Of a stretch of DNA of 64,000 nucleotides, positions 14,401 to 29,500 are shown piece after piece (within the stretch, counting starts at the first letter, position 1; each line of letters opens with the position of its first letter). The notes under the pieces were generated by a model. That model did no database searches. It saw nothing but the letters and a program-made list of their open reading frames with translations, and was not told the origin of the DNA. The position numbers were made by a program, and so were the translations under genes. The DNA is from Liolophura sinensis. Taxonomy: Eukaryota > Mollusca > Polyplacophora > Chitonida > Chitonidae. The stretch is taken from positions 17,151,850 through 17,215,849 of the forward strand of contig NC_088304.1 in the NCBI RefSeq assembly GCF_032854445.1, written 5' to 3'.

Positions 14401-17400
14401 AGCACACCATTTGTACATAAAAAACACAAGGTACTAGATACAGTCTGCTGTAAAAAGGACAACTTAACACTCACCCACATCATTAAGATGCCAAAAGATG
14501 TGGTACTGGGCCAGGCATCGGCAGCTGTAGAAAAATTGCAAATTTCCCTGGTTTCCATGGAGTAAGAGCCGTTGCTGGGCAAGTGATTATGACATCAGTG
14601 ATCATTCAATTGTCGCTACAGCCACAAGTATTGGTCGGAGAGCAACGCGGTTTCCACCATTCCATTTCTCGTCACAAAATACGTCGGATTAGACTCTTAC
14701 CAGCAGTACTTGAACAGTTTTTCCACTTTTGCATTTTTGTCTGGTCTTTTTGTTAATTGAAATCGGCTACACTGTACTATGCACCATCGCGACTGGCCAT
14801 TACTATATTCAACTTTTGACTATAAGTTATGTGCCCTTGGGTAGAAAAGATGTCAAATCTTTGGGCCAAGCCCATTTAACTCACCCAGCAATTGTCTTAC
14901 TTCTAAGTCCAAGACAATCTCAATGTCTTTATCTACGTGTAGAAAAAGAATGCCATTTGTACATGAAAAACACAAGGTACTAGATACAGTCTGCTGTAAA
15001 AAGTACAATTGAACACTGACCCACATCATTAAGGTGCCAAAAGATGCGGACCTGGGCCAGGCATTGGCAGCTTTTGGAAAAATTGCAAATTTCCCTGGTT
15101 TCCATGGAGTAAGAGCCGTTGCTGGGCAAGTGATTATGATATCAGTGATCATTCAATTGTCGCTACAGCCAAAAGTATTGGTCGGAGAGCAACGCGGTTT
15201 CCACCATTCGATTTCTCGTCACAAAATACGTCGGATTAGTCTCTTACCAGCAGCACTGGAACAGTTTTTCCACTTTTGCATTTTTGCCTGGTCTTTTTGT
15301 TAATTGAAATCGGCTACACTGTACTATATACCATTGCGACTGGTCATTACTATATTCAACTTTTGACTATAAGTTATGTGCTTCGGTAGCCCAGAAGACG
15401 TCAAATCTTTGGGCTAAGCCCATTTAACTCACCCAGCAATTGTCTTACTTCTAAGTCCAAGACAATCTCAATGTCTTTATCTATGTGTAGAAAAAGCACA
15501 CCATTTGTACATAAAAAACACAAGGTACTAGATACAGTCTGCTGTAAAAAGTACAATTGAACACTGACCCACAACAATAAGGTGCCAAAAGAAGCGGACT
15601 TGGGCCACACATCAGCAGCTGTAGAAAAATTGCAAATTTCCCTGGTTTCCATGGAGTAAGAGCCGTTGCTGGGCAAGTGATTATGACATCAGTGATCATT
15701 CAATTGTCGCTACAGCCACAAGTATTGGTCGGAGAGCAACGCGGTTTCCACCATTCTATTTCTCGTCACAAAATACGTCGGATTAGTCTCTTACCAGCAG
15801 TACTTCAACAGTTTTTCGACTTTTGCATTTTTGTCTGGTCTTTTTGTTAATTGAAATCGGCTACACTGTACTATGCACCATCGCGACTGGTCATTACTAT
15901 ATTCAACTTTTGACTATAAGTTATGTGCCTTTCGGTAGCCAAGAAGATGTCAAATCTTTGGGCCAAGCCAATTTAACTCACCCAGCAATTGTCTTACTTC
16001 TTATTCCAAGACAATCTCAATGTCTTTATCTACTTGTAGAAAAAGCACACCATTTGTACATAAAAAACACAAGGTACTAGATACAGTCTGCTGTAAAAAG
16101 TACAATTGAACACTGACCCACAACAATAAGGTGCCAAAAGAAGCGGACTTGGGCCACACATCAGCAGCTGTAGAAAAATTGCAAATTTCCCTGGTTTCCA
16201 TGGAGTAAGAGCCGTTGCTGGGCAAGTGATTATGACATCAGTGATCATTCAATTGTCGCTACAGCCACAAGTATTGGTCGGAGAGCAACGCGGTTTCCAC
16301 CATTCTATTTCTCGTCACAAAATACGTCGGATTAGTCTCTTACCAGCAGCACTGGAACAGTTTTTCCACTTTTGCATTTTTGCCTGGTCTTTTTGTTAAT
16401 TGAAATCGGCTACACTGTACTATGCACTATCGCGACTGGTCATTACTATATTCAACTTTTGACTATAAGTTATGTGCCTTTCGGTAGCCAAGAAGATGTC
16501 AAATCTTTGGGCCAAGCCAATTTAACTCACCAAGCAATTGTCTTACTTCTTATTCCAAGACAATCTCAATGTCTTTATCTACTTGTAGAAAAAGCACACC
16601 ATTTGTACATAAAAAACACAAGGTACTAGATAAAGTCTGCTGTTAAAAGTACAATTGAACATTGACCCACAACAATAAGGTGCCAAAAGATGCGGACTTG
16701 GGCCAGGCATCGGCAGCTGTAGAAAAATTGCAAATTTCCCTGGTTTCCATGGAGTAAGAGCCGTTGCTGGGCAAGTGATTATGACATCAGTGATCATTCA
16801 ATTGTCGCTACAGCCACAAGTATTGGTCGGAGAGCAACGCGGTTTCCACCATTCCTTTTCTCGTCACAAATTACGTCGGATTAGTCTCTTACCAGCAGTA
16901 CTTCAACAGTTTTTCGACTTTTGCATTTTTGTCTGGTCTTTTTGTTAATTGAAATCGGCTACACTGTACTATGCACCATCGCGACTGGTCATTACTATAT
17001 TCAACTTTTGACTATAAGTTATTTGCTTCGGTAGCCCAGAAGACGTCAAATCTTTGGGTCAACCCCATTTAACTCACCTAGCAATTGTCTTACTTCTAAG
17101 TCCAAGACAATCTCAATGTCTTTATCTACCTGTAGAAAAAGCACACCATTTGTACATAAAAAACACAAGGTACTAGATACAGTCTGCTGTAAAAAGTACA
17201 ATTGAACACTGACCCACATCATTAAGATGCCAAAAGATGTGGAACTGGGCCAGGCATCGGCAGCTGTTGAAAAATAGCAAATTTCCCTGGTTTCCATGGA
17301 GTAAGAGCCGTTGCTGGGCAAGTGATTATGACATCAGTGATCATTTAATTGTCGCTACAGCCAAGAGTATTGTTCAAAGAGCAACGCGGTTTCCACCATT

Positions 17401-20399
17401 CGATTTCTCGTCACAAAATACGTCGGATTAGTTTCTTACCAGCAGCACTGGAACAGTTTTTCCACTTTTGCATTTTTGCCTGGTCTTTTTGTTATTTGAA
17501 ATCGGCTACACTGTACTATATACCATTGCGACTGGTCATTACTATATTCAACTTTTGAATATAAGTTTTTTGCTTCGGTAGCCCAGAAGACGTCAAATCT
17601 TTGGGTCAACCCCATTTAACTCACCTAGCAATTGTCTTACTTCTAAGTCCAAGACAATCTCAATGTCTTTATCTACCTGTAGAAAAAGCACACCATTTGT
17701 ACATAAAAAACACAAGGTACTAGATACAGTCTGCTGTAAAAAGTACAATTGAACACTGACCCACATCATTAAGATGCCAAAAGATGTGGATCTGGGCCAG
17801 GCATCGGCAGCTGTTGAAAAATAGCAAATTTCCCTGGTTTCCATGGAGTAAGAGCCGTTGCTGGGCACGTGATTATGACATCAGTGATCATTCAATTGTC
17901 TCTACAGCCACAAGTATTGGTCGGAGAGCAACGCGGTTTCCACCATTCGATTTCTCGTCACAAAATACGTCGGATTAGTCTCTTACCAGCAGCACTGGAA
18001 CAGTTTTTCCACTTTTGCATTTTTGCCTGGTCTTTTTGTTAATTGAAATCGGCTACTCTGTACTATGCACCATCGCGACTGGTCATTACTATATTCAACT
18101 TTTGACTATAAGTTATGTGCCCTTGGGTAGAAAAGATGTCAAATCTTTGGGCCAAGCCCATTTAACTCACCCAGCAATTGTCTTACTTCTAAGTCCAAGA
18201 CAATCTCAATGTCTTTATCTACGTGTAGAAAAAGAATGCCATTTGTACATAAAAAACACAAGGTACTAGATACAGTCTGCTGTAAAAAGTACAATTGAAC
18301 ACTGACCCACATCATTAAGGTGCCAAAAGATGCGGACCTGGGCCAGGCATCGGCAGCTTTTGGAAAAATTGCAAATTTCCCTGGTTTCCATGGAGTAAGA
18401 GCCGTTGCTGGGCAAGTGATTATGATATCAGTGATCATTCAATTGTCGCTACAGCCAAAAGTATTGGTCGGAGAGCAACGCGGTTTCCACCATTCGATTT
18501 CCCGTCACAAAATACGTCGGATTAGTCTCTTACCAGCAGCACTGGAACAGTTTTTCCACTTTTGCATTTTTGCCTGGTCTTTTTGTTAATTGAAATCGGC
18601 TACACTGTACTATATACCATTGCGACTGGTCATTACTATATTCAACTTTTGACTATAATTTATGTGCTTCGGTAGCCAAGAAGACGTCAAATCTTTGGGC
18701 TAAGCCCATTTAACTCACCCAGCAATTGTCTTACTTCTAAGTCCAAGACAATCTCAATGTCTTTATCTATGTGTAGAAAAAGCACACCATTTGTACATAA
18801 AAAACACAAGGTACTAGATACAGTCTGCTGTAAAAAGTACAACTTAACACTGACCCACATCATTAAGATGCCAAAAGATGTGGTACTGGGCCAGGCATCG
18901 GCAGCTGTTGAAAAATTGCAAATTTCCCTGGTTTCCATGGAGTAAGAGCCGTTGCTGGGCAAGTGATTATGACATCAGTGATCATTCAATTGTCGCTACA
19001 GCCACAAGTATTGGTCGGAGAGCAACGCGGTTTCCACCATTCCGTTTCTCGTCACAAAATACGTCGGATTAGTCTCTTACCAGCAGCACTGGAACAGTTT
19101 GTCCACTTTTGCATTTTTGTCTGGTCTTTTTGTTAATTGAAATCGGCTACTCTGTACTATGCACCATCGCGACTGGTCATTACTATATTCAACTTTTGAC
19201 TATAAGTTATGTGCCTTTCGGTAGCCAAGAAGATGTCAAATCTTTGGGCCAAGCCAATTTAACTCACCCAGCAATTGTCTTACTTCTTATTCCAAGACAA
19301 TCTCAATGTCTTTATCTATGTGTAGGAAAAAGCACACCATTTGTACATAAAAAACACAAGGTACTAGATACAGTCTGCTGTAAAAAGTACAATTGAACAC
19401 TGACCCACAACAATAAGGTGCCAAAAGAAGCGGACTTGGGCCACACATCAGCAGCTGTAGAAAAATTGCAAATTTCCCTGGTTTCCATGGAGTAAGAGCC
19501 GTTGCTGGGCAAGTGATTATGACATCAGTGATCATTCAATTGTCGCTACAGCCACAAGTATTGGTCGGAGAGCAACGCGGTTTCCACCATTCTATTTCTC
19601 GTCACAAAATACGTCGGATTAGTCTCTTACCAGCAGCACTGGAACAGTTTTTCCACTTTTGCATTTTTGCCTGGTCTTTTTGTTAATTGAAATCGGCTAC
19701 ACTGTACTATGCACTATCGCGACTGGTCATTACTATATTCAACTTTTGACTATAAGTTATGTGCCTTTCGGTAGCCAAGAAGATGTCAAATCTTTGGGCC
19801 AAGCCAATTTAACTCACCCAGCAATTGTCTTACTTCTTATTCCAAGACAATCTCAATGTCTTTATCTACTTGTAGAAAAAGCACACCATTTGTACATAAA
19901 AAACACAAGGTACTAGATACAGTCTGCTGTTAAAAGTACAATTGAACACTGACCCACAACAATAAGGTGCCAAAAGATGCGGACTTGGGCCAGGCATCGG
20001 CAGCTGTTGAAAAATTGCAAATTTCCCTGGTTTCCATGGAGTAAGAGCCGTTGCTGGGCAAGTGATTATGATATCAGTGATCATTCAATTGTCGCTACAG
20101 CCAAAAGTATTGGTCGGAGAGCAACGCGGTTTGCACCATTCGATTTCTCGTCACAAAATACGTCGGATTAGTTTCTTACCAGCAGCACTGGAACAGTTTG
20201 TCCACTTTTGCATTTTTGCCTGGTCTTTTTGTTAATTGAAATCGGCTACACTGTACTATATACCATTGCGACTGGTCATTACTATATTCAACTTTTGACT
20301 ATAAGTTATTTGCTTCGGTAGCCCAGAAGACGTCAAATCTTTGGGTCAACCCCATTTAACTCACCTAGCAATTGTCTTACTTCTAAGTCCAAGACAATC

Positions 20400-23300
20400 T
20401 CAATGTCTTTTATCTACCTGTAGAAAAAGCACACCATTTGTACATAAAAAACACAAGGTACTAGATACAGTCTGCTGTAAAAAGTACAATTGAACACTGA
20501 CCCACATCATTAAGATGCCAAAAGATGTGGAACTGGGCCAGGCATCGGCAGCTGTTGAAAAATAGCAAATTTCCCTGGTTTCCATGGAGTAAGAGCCGTT
20601 GCTGGGCACGTGATTATGACATCAGTGATCATTCAATTGTCTCTACAGCCACAAGTATTGGTCGGAGAGCAACGCGGTTTCCACCATTCGATTTCTCGTC
20701 ACAAAATACGTCGGATTAGTCTCTTACCAGCAGCACTGGAACAGTTTTTCACTTTTGCATTTTTGCCTGGTCTTTTTGTTAATTGAAATCGGCTACACAG
20801 TACTATGCACACATCGCGACTGATCATTACTATATTCAACTTTTGACTATAAGTTATGTGCCCTTGGGTAGCCAAGAAGACGTCAAATCTTTCCTGCTAA
20901 GGCCATTTAAATCACCAGCATTGTCTTACTTCTAAGTCCAAGACAATCTCAATGTCTTTATCTACGTGTAGAAAAAGCACACCATTTGTACATAAAAAAC
21001 ACAAGGTACTAGATACAGTCTGCTGTAAAAAGTACAATTGAACACTGACCCACATCATTAAGGTGCCAAAAGATGCGGACTTGGGCCGAGCATCGGCAGC
21101 TTTTGGAAAAATTGCAAATTTCCCTGGTTTCCATGGAGTAAGAGCCGTTGCTGGGCCACGTGATTATGACATCAGTGATCATTCAATTGTCGCTACAGCC
21201 ACAAGTATTGGTCGGAGAGCAACGCGGTTTCCACCATTCGATTTCTCGTCACAAAATACGTCGGATTAGTCTCTTACCAGCAGCACTGGAACAGTTTTTC
21301 CACTTTTGCATTTTTGCCTGGTCTTTTTGTTAATTGAAATCGGCTACTCTGTACTATGCACCATCGCGACTGGTCATTACTATATTCAACTTTTGACTAT
21401 AAGTTATGTGCCCTTGGGTAGCCCAGAAGACGTCAATTCTTTGGGCCAAGCCCATTTAACTCACCCAGCAATTGTCTTACTCTTAGTCCAAGACAATCTC
21501 AATGTCTTTATCTATGTGTAGAAAAAGCACACCATTTGTACATAAAAAACACAAGGTACTAGATACAGTCTGCTGTAAAAAGTACAACTTAACACTGACC
21601 CACATCATTAAGATGCCAAAAGATGTGGTACTGGGCCAGGCATCGGCAGCTGTAGAAAAATTGCAAATTTCCCTGGTTTCCATGGAGTAAGAGCCGTTGC
21701 TGGGCAAGTGATTATGACATCAGTGATCATTCAATTGTCGCTACAGCCACAAGTATTGGTCGGAGAGCAAACGCGGTTTCCACCATTCCTTTTCTCGTCA
21801 CAAATTACGTCGGATTAGTCTCTTACCCAGCAGTACTTCAACAGTTTTTCGACTTTTGCATTTTTGTCTGGTCTTTTTGTTAATTGAAATCGGCTACACT
21901 GTACTATGCACCATCGCGACTGGTCATTACTATATTCAACTTTTGACTATAAGTTATGTGCCTTTCGGTAGCCCAGAAAATGTCAAATCTTTGGGCCAAG
22001 CCCATTTAACTCACCCAGCAATTGTCTTACTTCTTATTCCAAGACAATCTCAATGTCTTTATCTACGTGTAGAAAAACCACATCATTTGTAGATAAAAAG
22101 CACAAGGTACTAGATACAGTCTGCTGTAAAAAGTACAATTGAACACTGACCCACAACAATAAGGTGCCAAAAGATGCGGAATTGGGCCAGGCATCGGCAG
22201 CTGTTGAAAAATTGCAAATTTCCCTGGTTTCCATGGAGTAAGAGCCGTTGCTGGGCAAGTGATTATGACATCAGTGATCATTTAATTGTCGCTACAGCCA
22301 AGAGTATTGTTCAAAGAGCAACGCGGTTTCCACCATTCGATTTCTCGTCACAAATACGTCGGATTAGTCTCTTACCAGCAGCACTGGAACAGTTTTTCCA
22401 CTTTTGCATTTTTGCCTGGTCTTTTTGTTATTTGAAATCGGCTACACTGTACTATATACCATTGCGACTGGTCATTACTATATTCAACTTTGACTATAAG
22501 TTTTTGCTTCGGTAGCCCAGAAGACGTCAAATCTTTGGGTCAACCCCATTTAACTCACCTAGCAATTGTCTTACTTCTAAGTCCAAGACAATCTCAATGT
22601 CTTTATCTACCTGTAGAAAAAGCACACCATTTGTACATAAAAAACACAAGGTACTAGATACAGTCTGCTGTAAAAAGTACAATTGAACACTGACCCACAT
22701 CATTAAGATGCCAAAAGATGTGGATCTGGGCCAGGCATCGGCAGCTCTTGAAAAATAGCAAATTTCCCTGGTTTCCATGGAGTAAGAGCCGTTGCTGGCA
22801 CGTGATTATGACATCAGTGATCATTCAATTGTCTCTACAGCCACAAGTATTGGTCGGAGAGCAACGCGGTTTCCACCATTCGATTTCTCGTCACAAAATA
22901 CGTCGGATTAGTCTCTTACCAGCAGCACTGGAACAGTTTTTCCACTTTTGCATTTTTGCCTGGTCTTTTTGTTAATTGAAATCGGCTACACAGTACTATG
23001 CACCATCGCGACTGATCATTACTATATTCAACTTTTGACTATAAGTTATGTGCCCTTGGGTAGCCAAGAAGACGTCAAATCTTTCTGCTAAGGCCATTAA
23101 ATCACCCAGCAATTGTCTTACTTCTAAGTCCAAGACAATCTCAATGTCTTTATCTACGTGTAGAAAAACCACACCATTTGTACATAAAAAACACAAGGTA
23201 CTAGATACAGTCTGCTGTAAAAAGTACAACTTAACACTGACCCACATCATTAAGATGCCAAAAGATGTGGTACTGGGCCAGGCATCGGCAGCTGTAGAAA

Positions 23301-26300
23301 AATTGCAAATTTCCCTGGTTTCCATGGAGTAAGAGCCGTTGCTGGGCAAGTGATTATGACATCAGTGATCATTCAATTGTCGCTACAGCCACAAGTATTG
23401 GTCGGAGAGCAACGCGGTTTCCACCATTCCATTTCTCGTCACAAAATACGTCGGATTAGTCTCTTACCAGCAGTACTTGAACAGTTTTTTCCACTTTGCA
23501 TTTTTGTCTGGTCTTTTTGTTAATTGAAATCGGCTACACTGTACTATGCACCATCGCGACTGGCCATTACTATATTCAACTTTTGACTATAAGTTATGTG
23601 CCCTTGGGTAGAAAAGATGTCAAATCTTTGGGCCAAGCCCATTTAACTCACCCAGCAATTGTCTTACTTCTAAGTCCAAGACAATCTCAATGTCTTATCT
23701 ACGTGTAGAAAAGAATGCCATTTGTACATAAAAAACACAAGGTACTAGATACAGTCTGCTGTAAAAAGTACAATTGAACCACTGACCCACATCATTAAGG
23801 TGCCAAAAGATGCGGACCTGGGCCAGGCATCGGCAGCTTTTGGAAAAATTGCAAATTTCCCTGGTTTCCATGGAGTAAGAGCCGTTGCTGGGCAAGTGAT
23901 TATGACATCAGTGATCATTCAATTGTCGCTACAGCAAAAGTATTGGTCGGAGAGCAACGCGGTTTCCACCATTCGATTTCCCGTCACAAAATACGTCGGA
24001 TTAGTCTCTTACCAGCAGCACTGGAACAGTTTTTCCACTTTTGCATTTTTGCCTGGTCTTTTTGTTAATTGAAATCGGCTAGACTGTACTATATACCATT
24101 GCGACTGGTCATTACTATATTCAACTTTTGACTATAAGTTATGTGCTTCGGTAGCCCAGAAGACGTCAAATCTTTGGGCTAAGCCCATTTAACTCACCCA
24201 GCAATTGTCTTACTTCTAAGTCCAAGACAATCTCAATGTCTTTATCTATGTGTAGAAAAAGCACACCATTTGTACATAAAAAACACAAGGTACTAGATAC
24301 AGTCTGCTGTAAAAAGTACAACTTAACACTGACCCACATCATTAAGATGCCAAAAGATGTGGTACTGGGCCAGCATCGGCAGCTGTTGAAAAATTGCAAA
24401 TTTCCCTGGTTTCCAATGGAGTAAGAGCCGTTGCTGGGCAAGTGATTATGACATCAGTGATCATTCAATTGTCGCTACAGCCACAAGTATTGGTCGGAGA
24501 GCAACGCGGTTTCCACCATTCCGTTTCTCGTCACAAAATACGTCGGATTAGTCTCTTACCAGCAGCACTGGAACAGTTTGTCCACTTTTGCATTTTTGTC
24601 TGGTCTTTTTGTTAATTGAAATCGGCTACTCTGTACTATGCACCATCGCGACTGGTCATTACTATATTCAACTTTTGAGTATAAGTTATGTGCTTCGGTA
24701 GCCAAGAAGATGTCAAATCTTTGGGTCAACCCCATTTAACTCACCTAGCAATTGTCTTACTTCTAAGTCCAAGACAATCTCAATGTCTTTTTCTACCTGT
24801 AGAAAAAGCACACCATTTGTACATAAAAAACACAAGGTACTAGAATACAGTCTGCTGTAAAAAGTACAATTGAACACTGACCCACATCATTAAGATGCCA
24901 AAAGATGTGGAACTGGGCCAGGCATCGGCAGCTGTTGAAAAATAGCAAATTTCCCTGGTTTCCATGGAGTAAGAGCCGTTGCTGGGCACGTGAATTATGA
25001 CATCAGTGATCATTCAATTGTCTCTACAGCCACAAGTATTGGTCGGAGAGCAACGCGGTTTCCACCATTCGATTTCTCGTCACAAAATACGTTGGATTAG
25101 TCTCTTACCAGCAGCACTGGAACAGTTTTTCCACTTTTGCATTTTTGCCTGGTCTTTTTGTTAATTGAAATCGGCTACACTGTACTATGCACCATCGCGA
25201 CTGGTCATTACTATATTCAACTTTTGACTATAAGTTATGTGCCCTTGGAAAGCCAAGAAGACGTCAAATCTTTCTGCTAAGGCCATTTAAATCACCCAGC
25301 AATTGTCTTACTTCTAAGTCCAAGACAATCTCAATGTCTTTATCTACGTGTAGAAAAAGCACACCATTTGTACATAAAAAAACACAAGGTACTAGATACA
25401 GTCTGCTGTAAAAGTACAATTGAACACTGACCCACATCATTAAGGTGCCAAAAGATGCGGACTTGGGCCGAGCATCGGCAGCTTTTGGAAAAATTGCAAA
25501 TTTCCCTGGTTTCAATGGAGTAAGAGCCGTTGCTGGGCAAGTGATTATGACCAGTGATCATTCAATTGTCGCTACAGCCACAAGTATTGGTCGGAGAGCA
25601 ACGCGGTTTCCACCATTCCTTTTCTCGTCACAAATTACGTCGGATTAGTCTCTTACCAGCAGTACTTCAACAGTTTTTCCACTTTTGCATTTTTGTCTGG
25701 TCTTTTTGTTAATTGAAATCGGCTACACTGTACTATGCACCATCGCGACTGGTCATTACTATATTCAACTTTTGACTATAAGTTATGTGCCTTTCGGTAG
25801 CCCAGAAAATGTCAAATCTTTGGGCCAAGCCCATTTAACTCACCCAGCAATTGTCTTACTTCTTATTCCAAGACAATCTCAATGTCTTTATCTACGTGTA
25901 GAAAAACCACATCATTTGTAGATAAAAAGCACAAGGTACTAGATACAGTCTGCTGTAAAAAGTACAATTGAACACTGACCCACAACAATAAGGTGCCAAA
26001 AGATGCGGAATTGGGCCAGGCATCGGCAGCTGTTGAAAAATTGCAAATTTCCCTGGTTTCCATGGAGTAAGAGCCGTTGCTGGGCAAGTGATTATGACAT
26101 CAGTGATCATTTAATTGTCGCTACAGCCAAGAGTATTGTTCAAAGAGCAACGCGGTTTCCACCATTCGATTTCTCGTCACAAAATACGTCGGATTAGTCT
26201 CTTACCAGCAGCACTGGAACATTTTTTTCACTTTTGCATTTTTGCCTGGTCTTTTTGTTAATTGAAATCGGCTACACTGTACTATATACCATCGCGACTG

Positions 26301-29300
26301 GTTATTACTATATTCAACTTTTGACTATAAGTTATGTGCCCTTGGGTAGCCAGAAGACGTCAAATTTTTGGGCTCAGCCCATTTAACTCACCCAGCAATT
26401 GTCTTACTTCTAAGTCCAAGACAATCTCAATGTCTTTATCTATGTGTAGAAAAAGCACACCATTTGTACATAAAAAACACAAGGTACTAGATACAGTCTG
26501 CTGTAAAAAGTACAACTTAACACTGACCCACATCATTAAGATGCCAAAAGATGTGGTACTGGGCCAGGCATCGGCAGCTGTAGAAAAATTGCAAATTTCC
26601 CTGGTTTCCATGGAGTAAGAGCCGTTGCTGGGCAAGTGATTATGACATCAGTGATCATTCAATTGTCGCTACAGCCACAAGTATTGGTCGGAGAGCAACG
26701 CGGTTTCCACCATTCCATTTCTCGTCACAAAATACGTCGGATTAGTCTCTTACCAGCAGTACTTGAACAGTTTTTCCACTTTTGCATTTTTGTCTGGTCT
26801 TTTTGTTAATTGAAATCGGCTACACTGTACTATGCACCATCGCGACTGGCCATTACTATATTCAACTTTTGACTATAAGTTATGTGCCCTTGGGTAGAAA
26901 AGATGTCAAATCTTTGGGCCAAGCCCATTTAACTCACCCAGCAATTGTCTTACTTCTAAGTCCAAGACAATCTCAATGTCTTTATCTACGTGTTGAAAAA
27001 GAATGCCATTTGTACATAAAAAACACAAGGTACTAGATACAGTCTGCTGTAAAAAGTACAATTGAACACTGACCCACATCATTAAGGTGCCAAAAGATGC
27101 GGACCTGGGCCAGGCATCGGCAGCTTTTGGAAAAATTGCAAATTTCCCTGGTTTCCATGGAGTAAGAGCCGTTGCTGGGCAAGTGATTATGATATCAGTG
27201 ATCATTCAATTGTCGCTACAGCCAAAAGTATTGGTCGGAGAGCAACGCGGTTTCCACCATTCGATTTCTCGTCACAAAATACGTCGGATTAGTCTCTTAC
27301 CAGCAGCACTGGAACAGTTTTTCCCACTTTTGCATTTTTGCCTGGTCTTTTTGTTAATTGAAATCGGCTACACTGTACTATATACCATTGCGACTGGTCA
27401 TTTACTATATTCAACTTTTGACTATAAGTTATGTGCTTCGGTAGCCCAGAAGACGTCAAATCTTTGGGCTAAGCCCATTTAACTCACCCAGCAATTGTCT
27501 TACTTCTAAGTCCAAGACAATCTCAATGTCTTTATCTATGTGTAGAAAAAGCACACCATTTGTACATAAAAAACACAAGGTACTAGATACAGTCTGCTGT
27601 AAAAAGTACAACTTAACACTGACCCACATCATTAAGATGCCAAAAGATGTGGTACTGGGCCAGGCATCGGCAAGCTGTTGAAAAATTGCAAATTTCCCTG
27701 GTTTCCATGGAGTAAGAGCCGTTGCTGGGCAAGTGATTATGACATCAGTGATCATTCAATTGTCGCTACAGCCACAAGTATTGGTCGGAGAGCAACGCGG
27801 TTTCCACCATTCCGTTTCTCGTCACAAAATACGTCGGATTAGTCTCTTACCAGCAGCACTGGAACAGTTTGTCCACTTTTGCATTTTTGGCTGGTCTTTT
27901 TGTTAATTGAAATCGGCTACTCTGTACTATGCACCATCGCGACTGGTCATTACTATATTCAACTTTTGACTATCAGTTATGTGCCCTTTGGTAGCCAAGA
28001 AGATGTCAAATCTTTGGGCCAAGCCCATTTAACTCACCCAGCAATTGTCTTACTTCTAAGTCCAAGACAATCTCAATGTCTTTATCTATGTGTAGAAAAA
28101 ACCACACCATTTGTACATAAAAAAACACAAGGTACTAGATACAGTCTGCTGTAAAAAAGTACAATTGAACACTGACCCACAACAATAAGGTGCCAAAAGA
28201 TGCGGACTTGGGCCACACATCAGCAGCTGTAGAAAAATTGCAAATTTCCCTGGTTTCCATGGAGTAAGAGGCCGTTGCTGGGCAAGTGATTATGACATCA
28301 GTGATCATTCAATTGTCGCTACAGCCACAAGTATTGGTCGGAGAGCAACGCGGTTTCCACCATTCGATTTTCTCGTCACAAAATACGTCGGATTAGTCTC
28401 TTACCAGCAGCACTGGAACAGTTTTTCCACTTTTGCATTTTTGCCTGGTCTTTTTGTTAATTGAAATCGGCTACACTGTACTATGCAATATCGCGACTGG
28501 TCATTACTATATTCAACTTTTGAGTATAAGTTATGTGCTTCGGTAAGCCAAAGAAGATGTCAAATCTTTGGGCCAAGCCAATTTAACTCACCCAGCAATT
28601 GTCTTACTTCTTATTCCAAGACAATCTCAATGTCTTTATCTACTTGTAGAAAAAAGCACACCATTTGTACATAAAAAACACAAGGTACTAGATACAGTCT
28701 GCTGTTAAAAGTACAATTAAACACTGACCCACAACAATAAGGTGCCAAAAGATGCGGACTTGGGCCAGGCATCGGCAGCTGTTGAAAAATTCCAAATTTC
28801 CCTGGTTTCCATGGAGTAAGAGCCGTTGCTGGGCAAGTGATTATGATATCAGTGGATCATTCAATTGTCGCTACAGCCAAAAGTATTGGTCGGAGAGCAA
28901 CGCGGTTTCCACCATTCGATTTCTCGTCACAAAATACGTCGGATTAGTTTCTTACAGCAGCACTGGAACAGTTTTTACACTTTTGCATTTTTGCCTGGTC
29001 TTTTTGTTAATTGAAATCGGCTACACTGTACTATATACCATTGCGACTGGTCATTACTATATTTAACTTTTGACTATAAGTTATTTGCTTCGGTAGCCCA
29101 GAAGACGTCAAATCTTTGGGTCAACCCCATTTAACTCACCTAGCAATTGTCTTACTTCTAAGTCCAAGACAATCTCAATGTCTTTTTCTACCTGTAGAAA
29201 AAGCACCCCATTTGTACATAAAAAACACAAGGTACTAGATACAGTCTGCTGTAAAAAGTACAATTGAACACTGACCCACATCATTAAGATGCCAAAAGAT

Positions 29301-29500
29301 GTGGAACTGGGCCAGGCATCGGCAGCTGTTGAAAAATAGCAAATTTTCCCTGGTTTCCATAGAGTAAGAGCCGTTGCTGGGCACGTGATTATGACATCAG
29401 TGATCATTCAATTGTCTCTACAGCCACAAGTATTGGTCGGAGAGCAACGCGGTTCCACCATTTGATTTCTCGTCACAAAATACGTCGGATTAGTCTCTTA
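20400..29500. repeat. Satellite sub-region rich in single-base indels
   Basis: Many monomers here carry isolated +1/-1 changes at positions otherwise invariant in the array. Examples: extra T at 20,407-20,411; missing C near 20,750; extra bases near 20,813 and 20,895; extra C near 21,155; missing bases near 22,353 and 22,491; changes near 23,695, 23,778, 24,843, 24,992, 27,671, 28,269 and 28,854. Monomers at 10-20 kb and 30-31.6 kb have very few. The stretch 25.7-27.2 kb is relatively clean. Either real decay or lower consensus accuracy could cause this. Confidence 0.75.
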
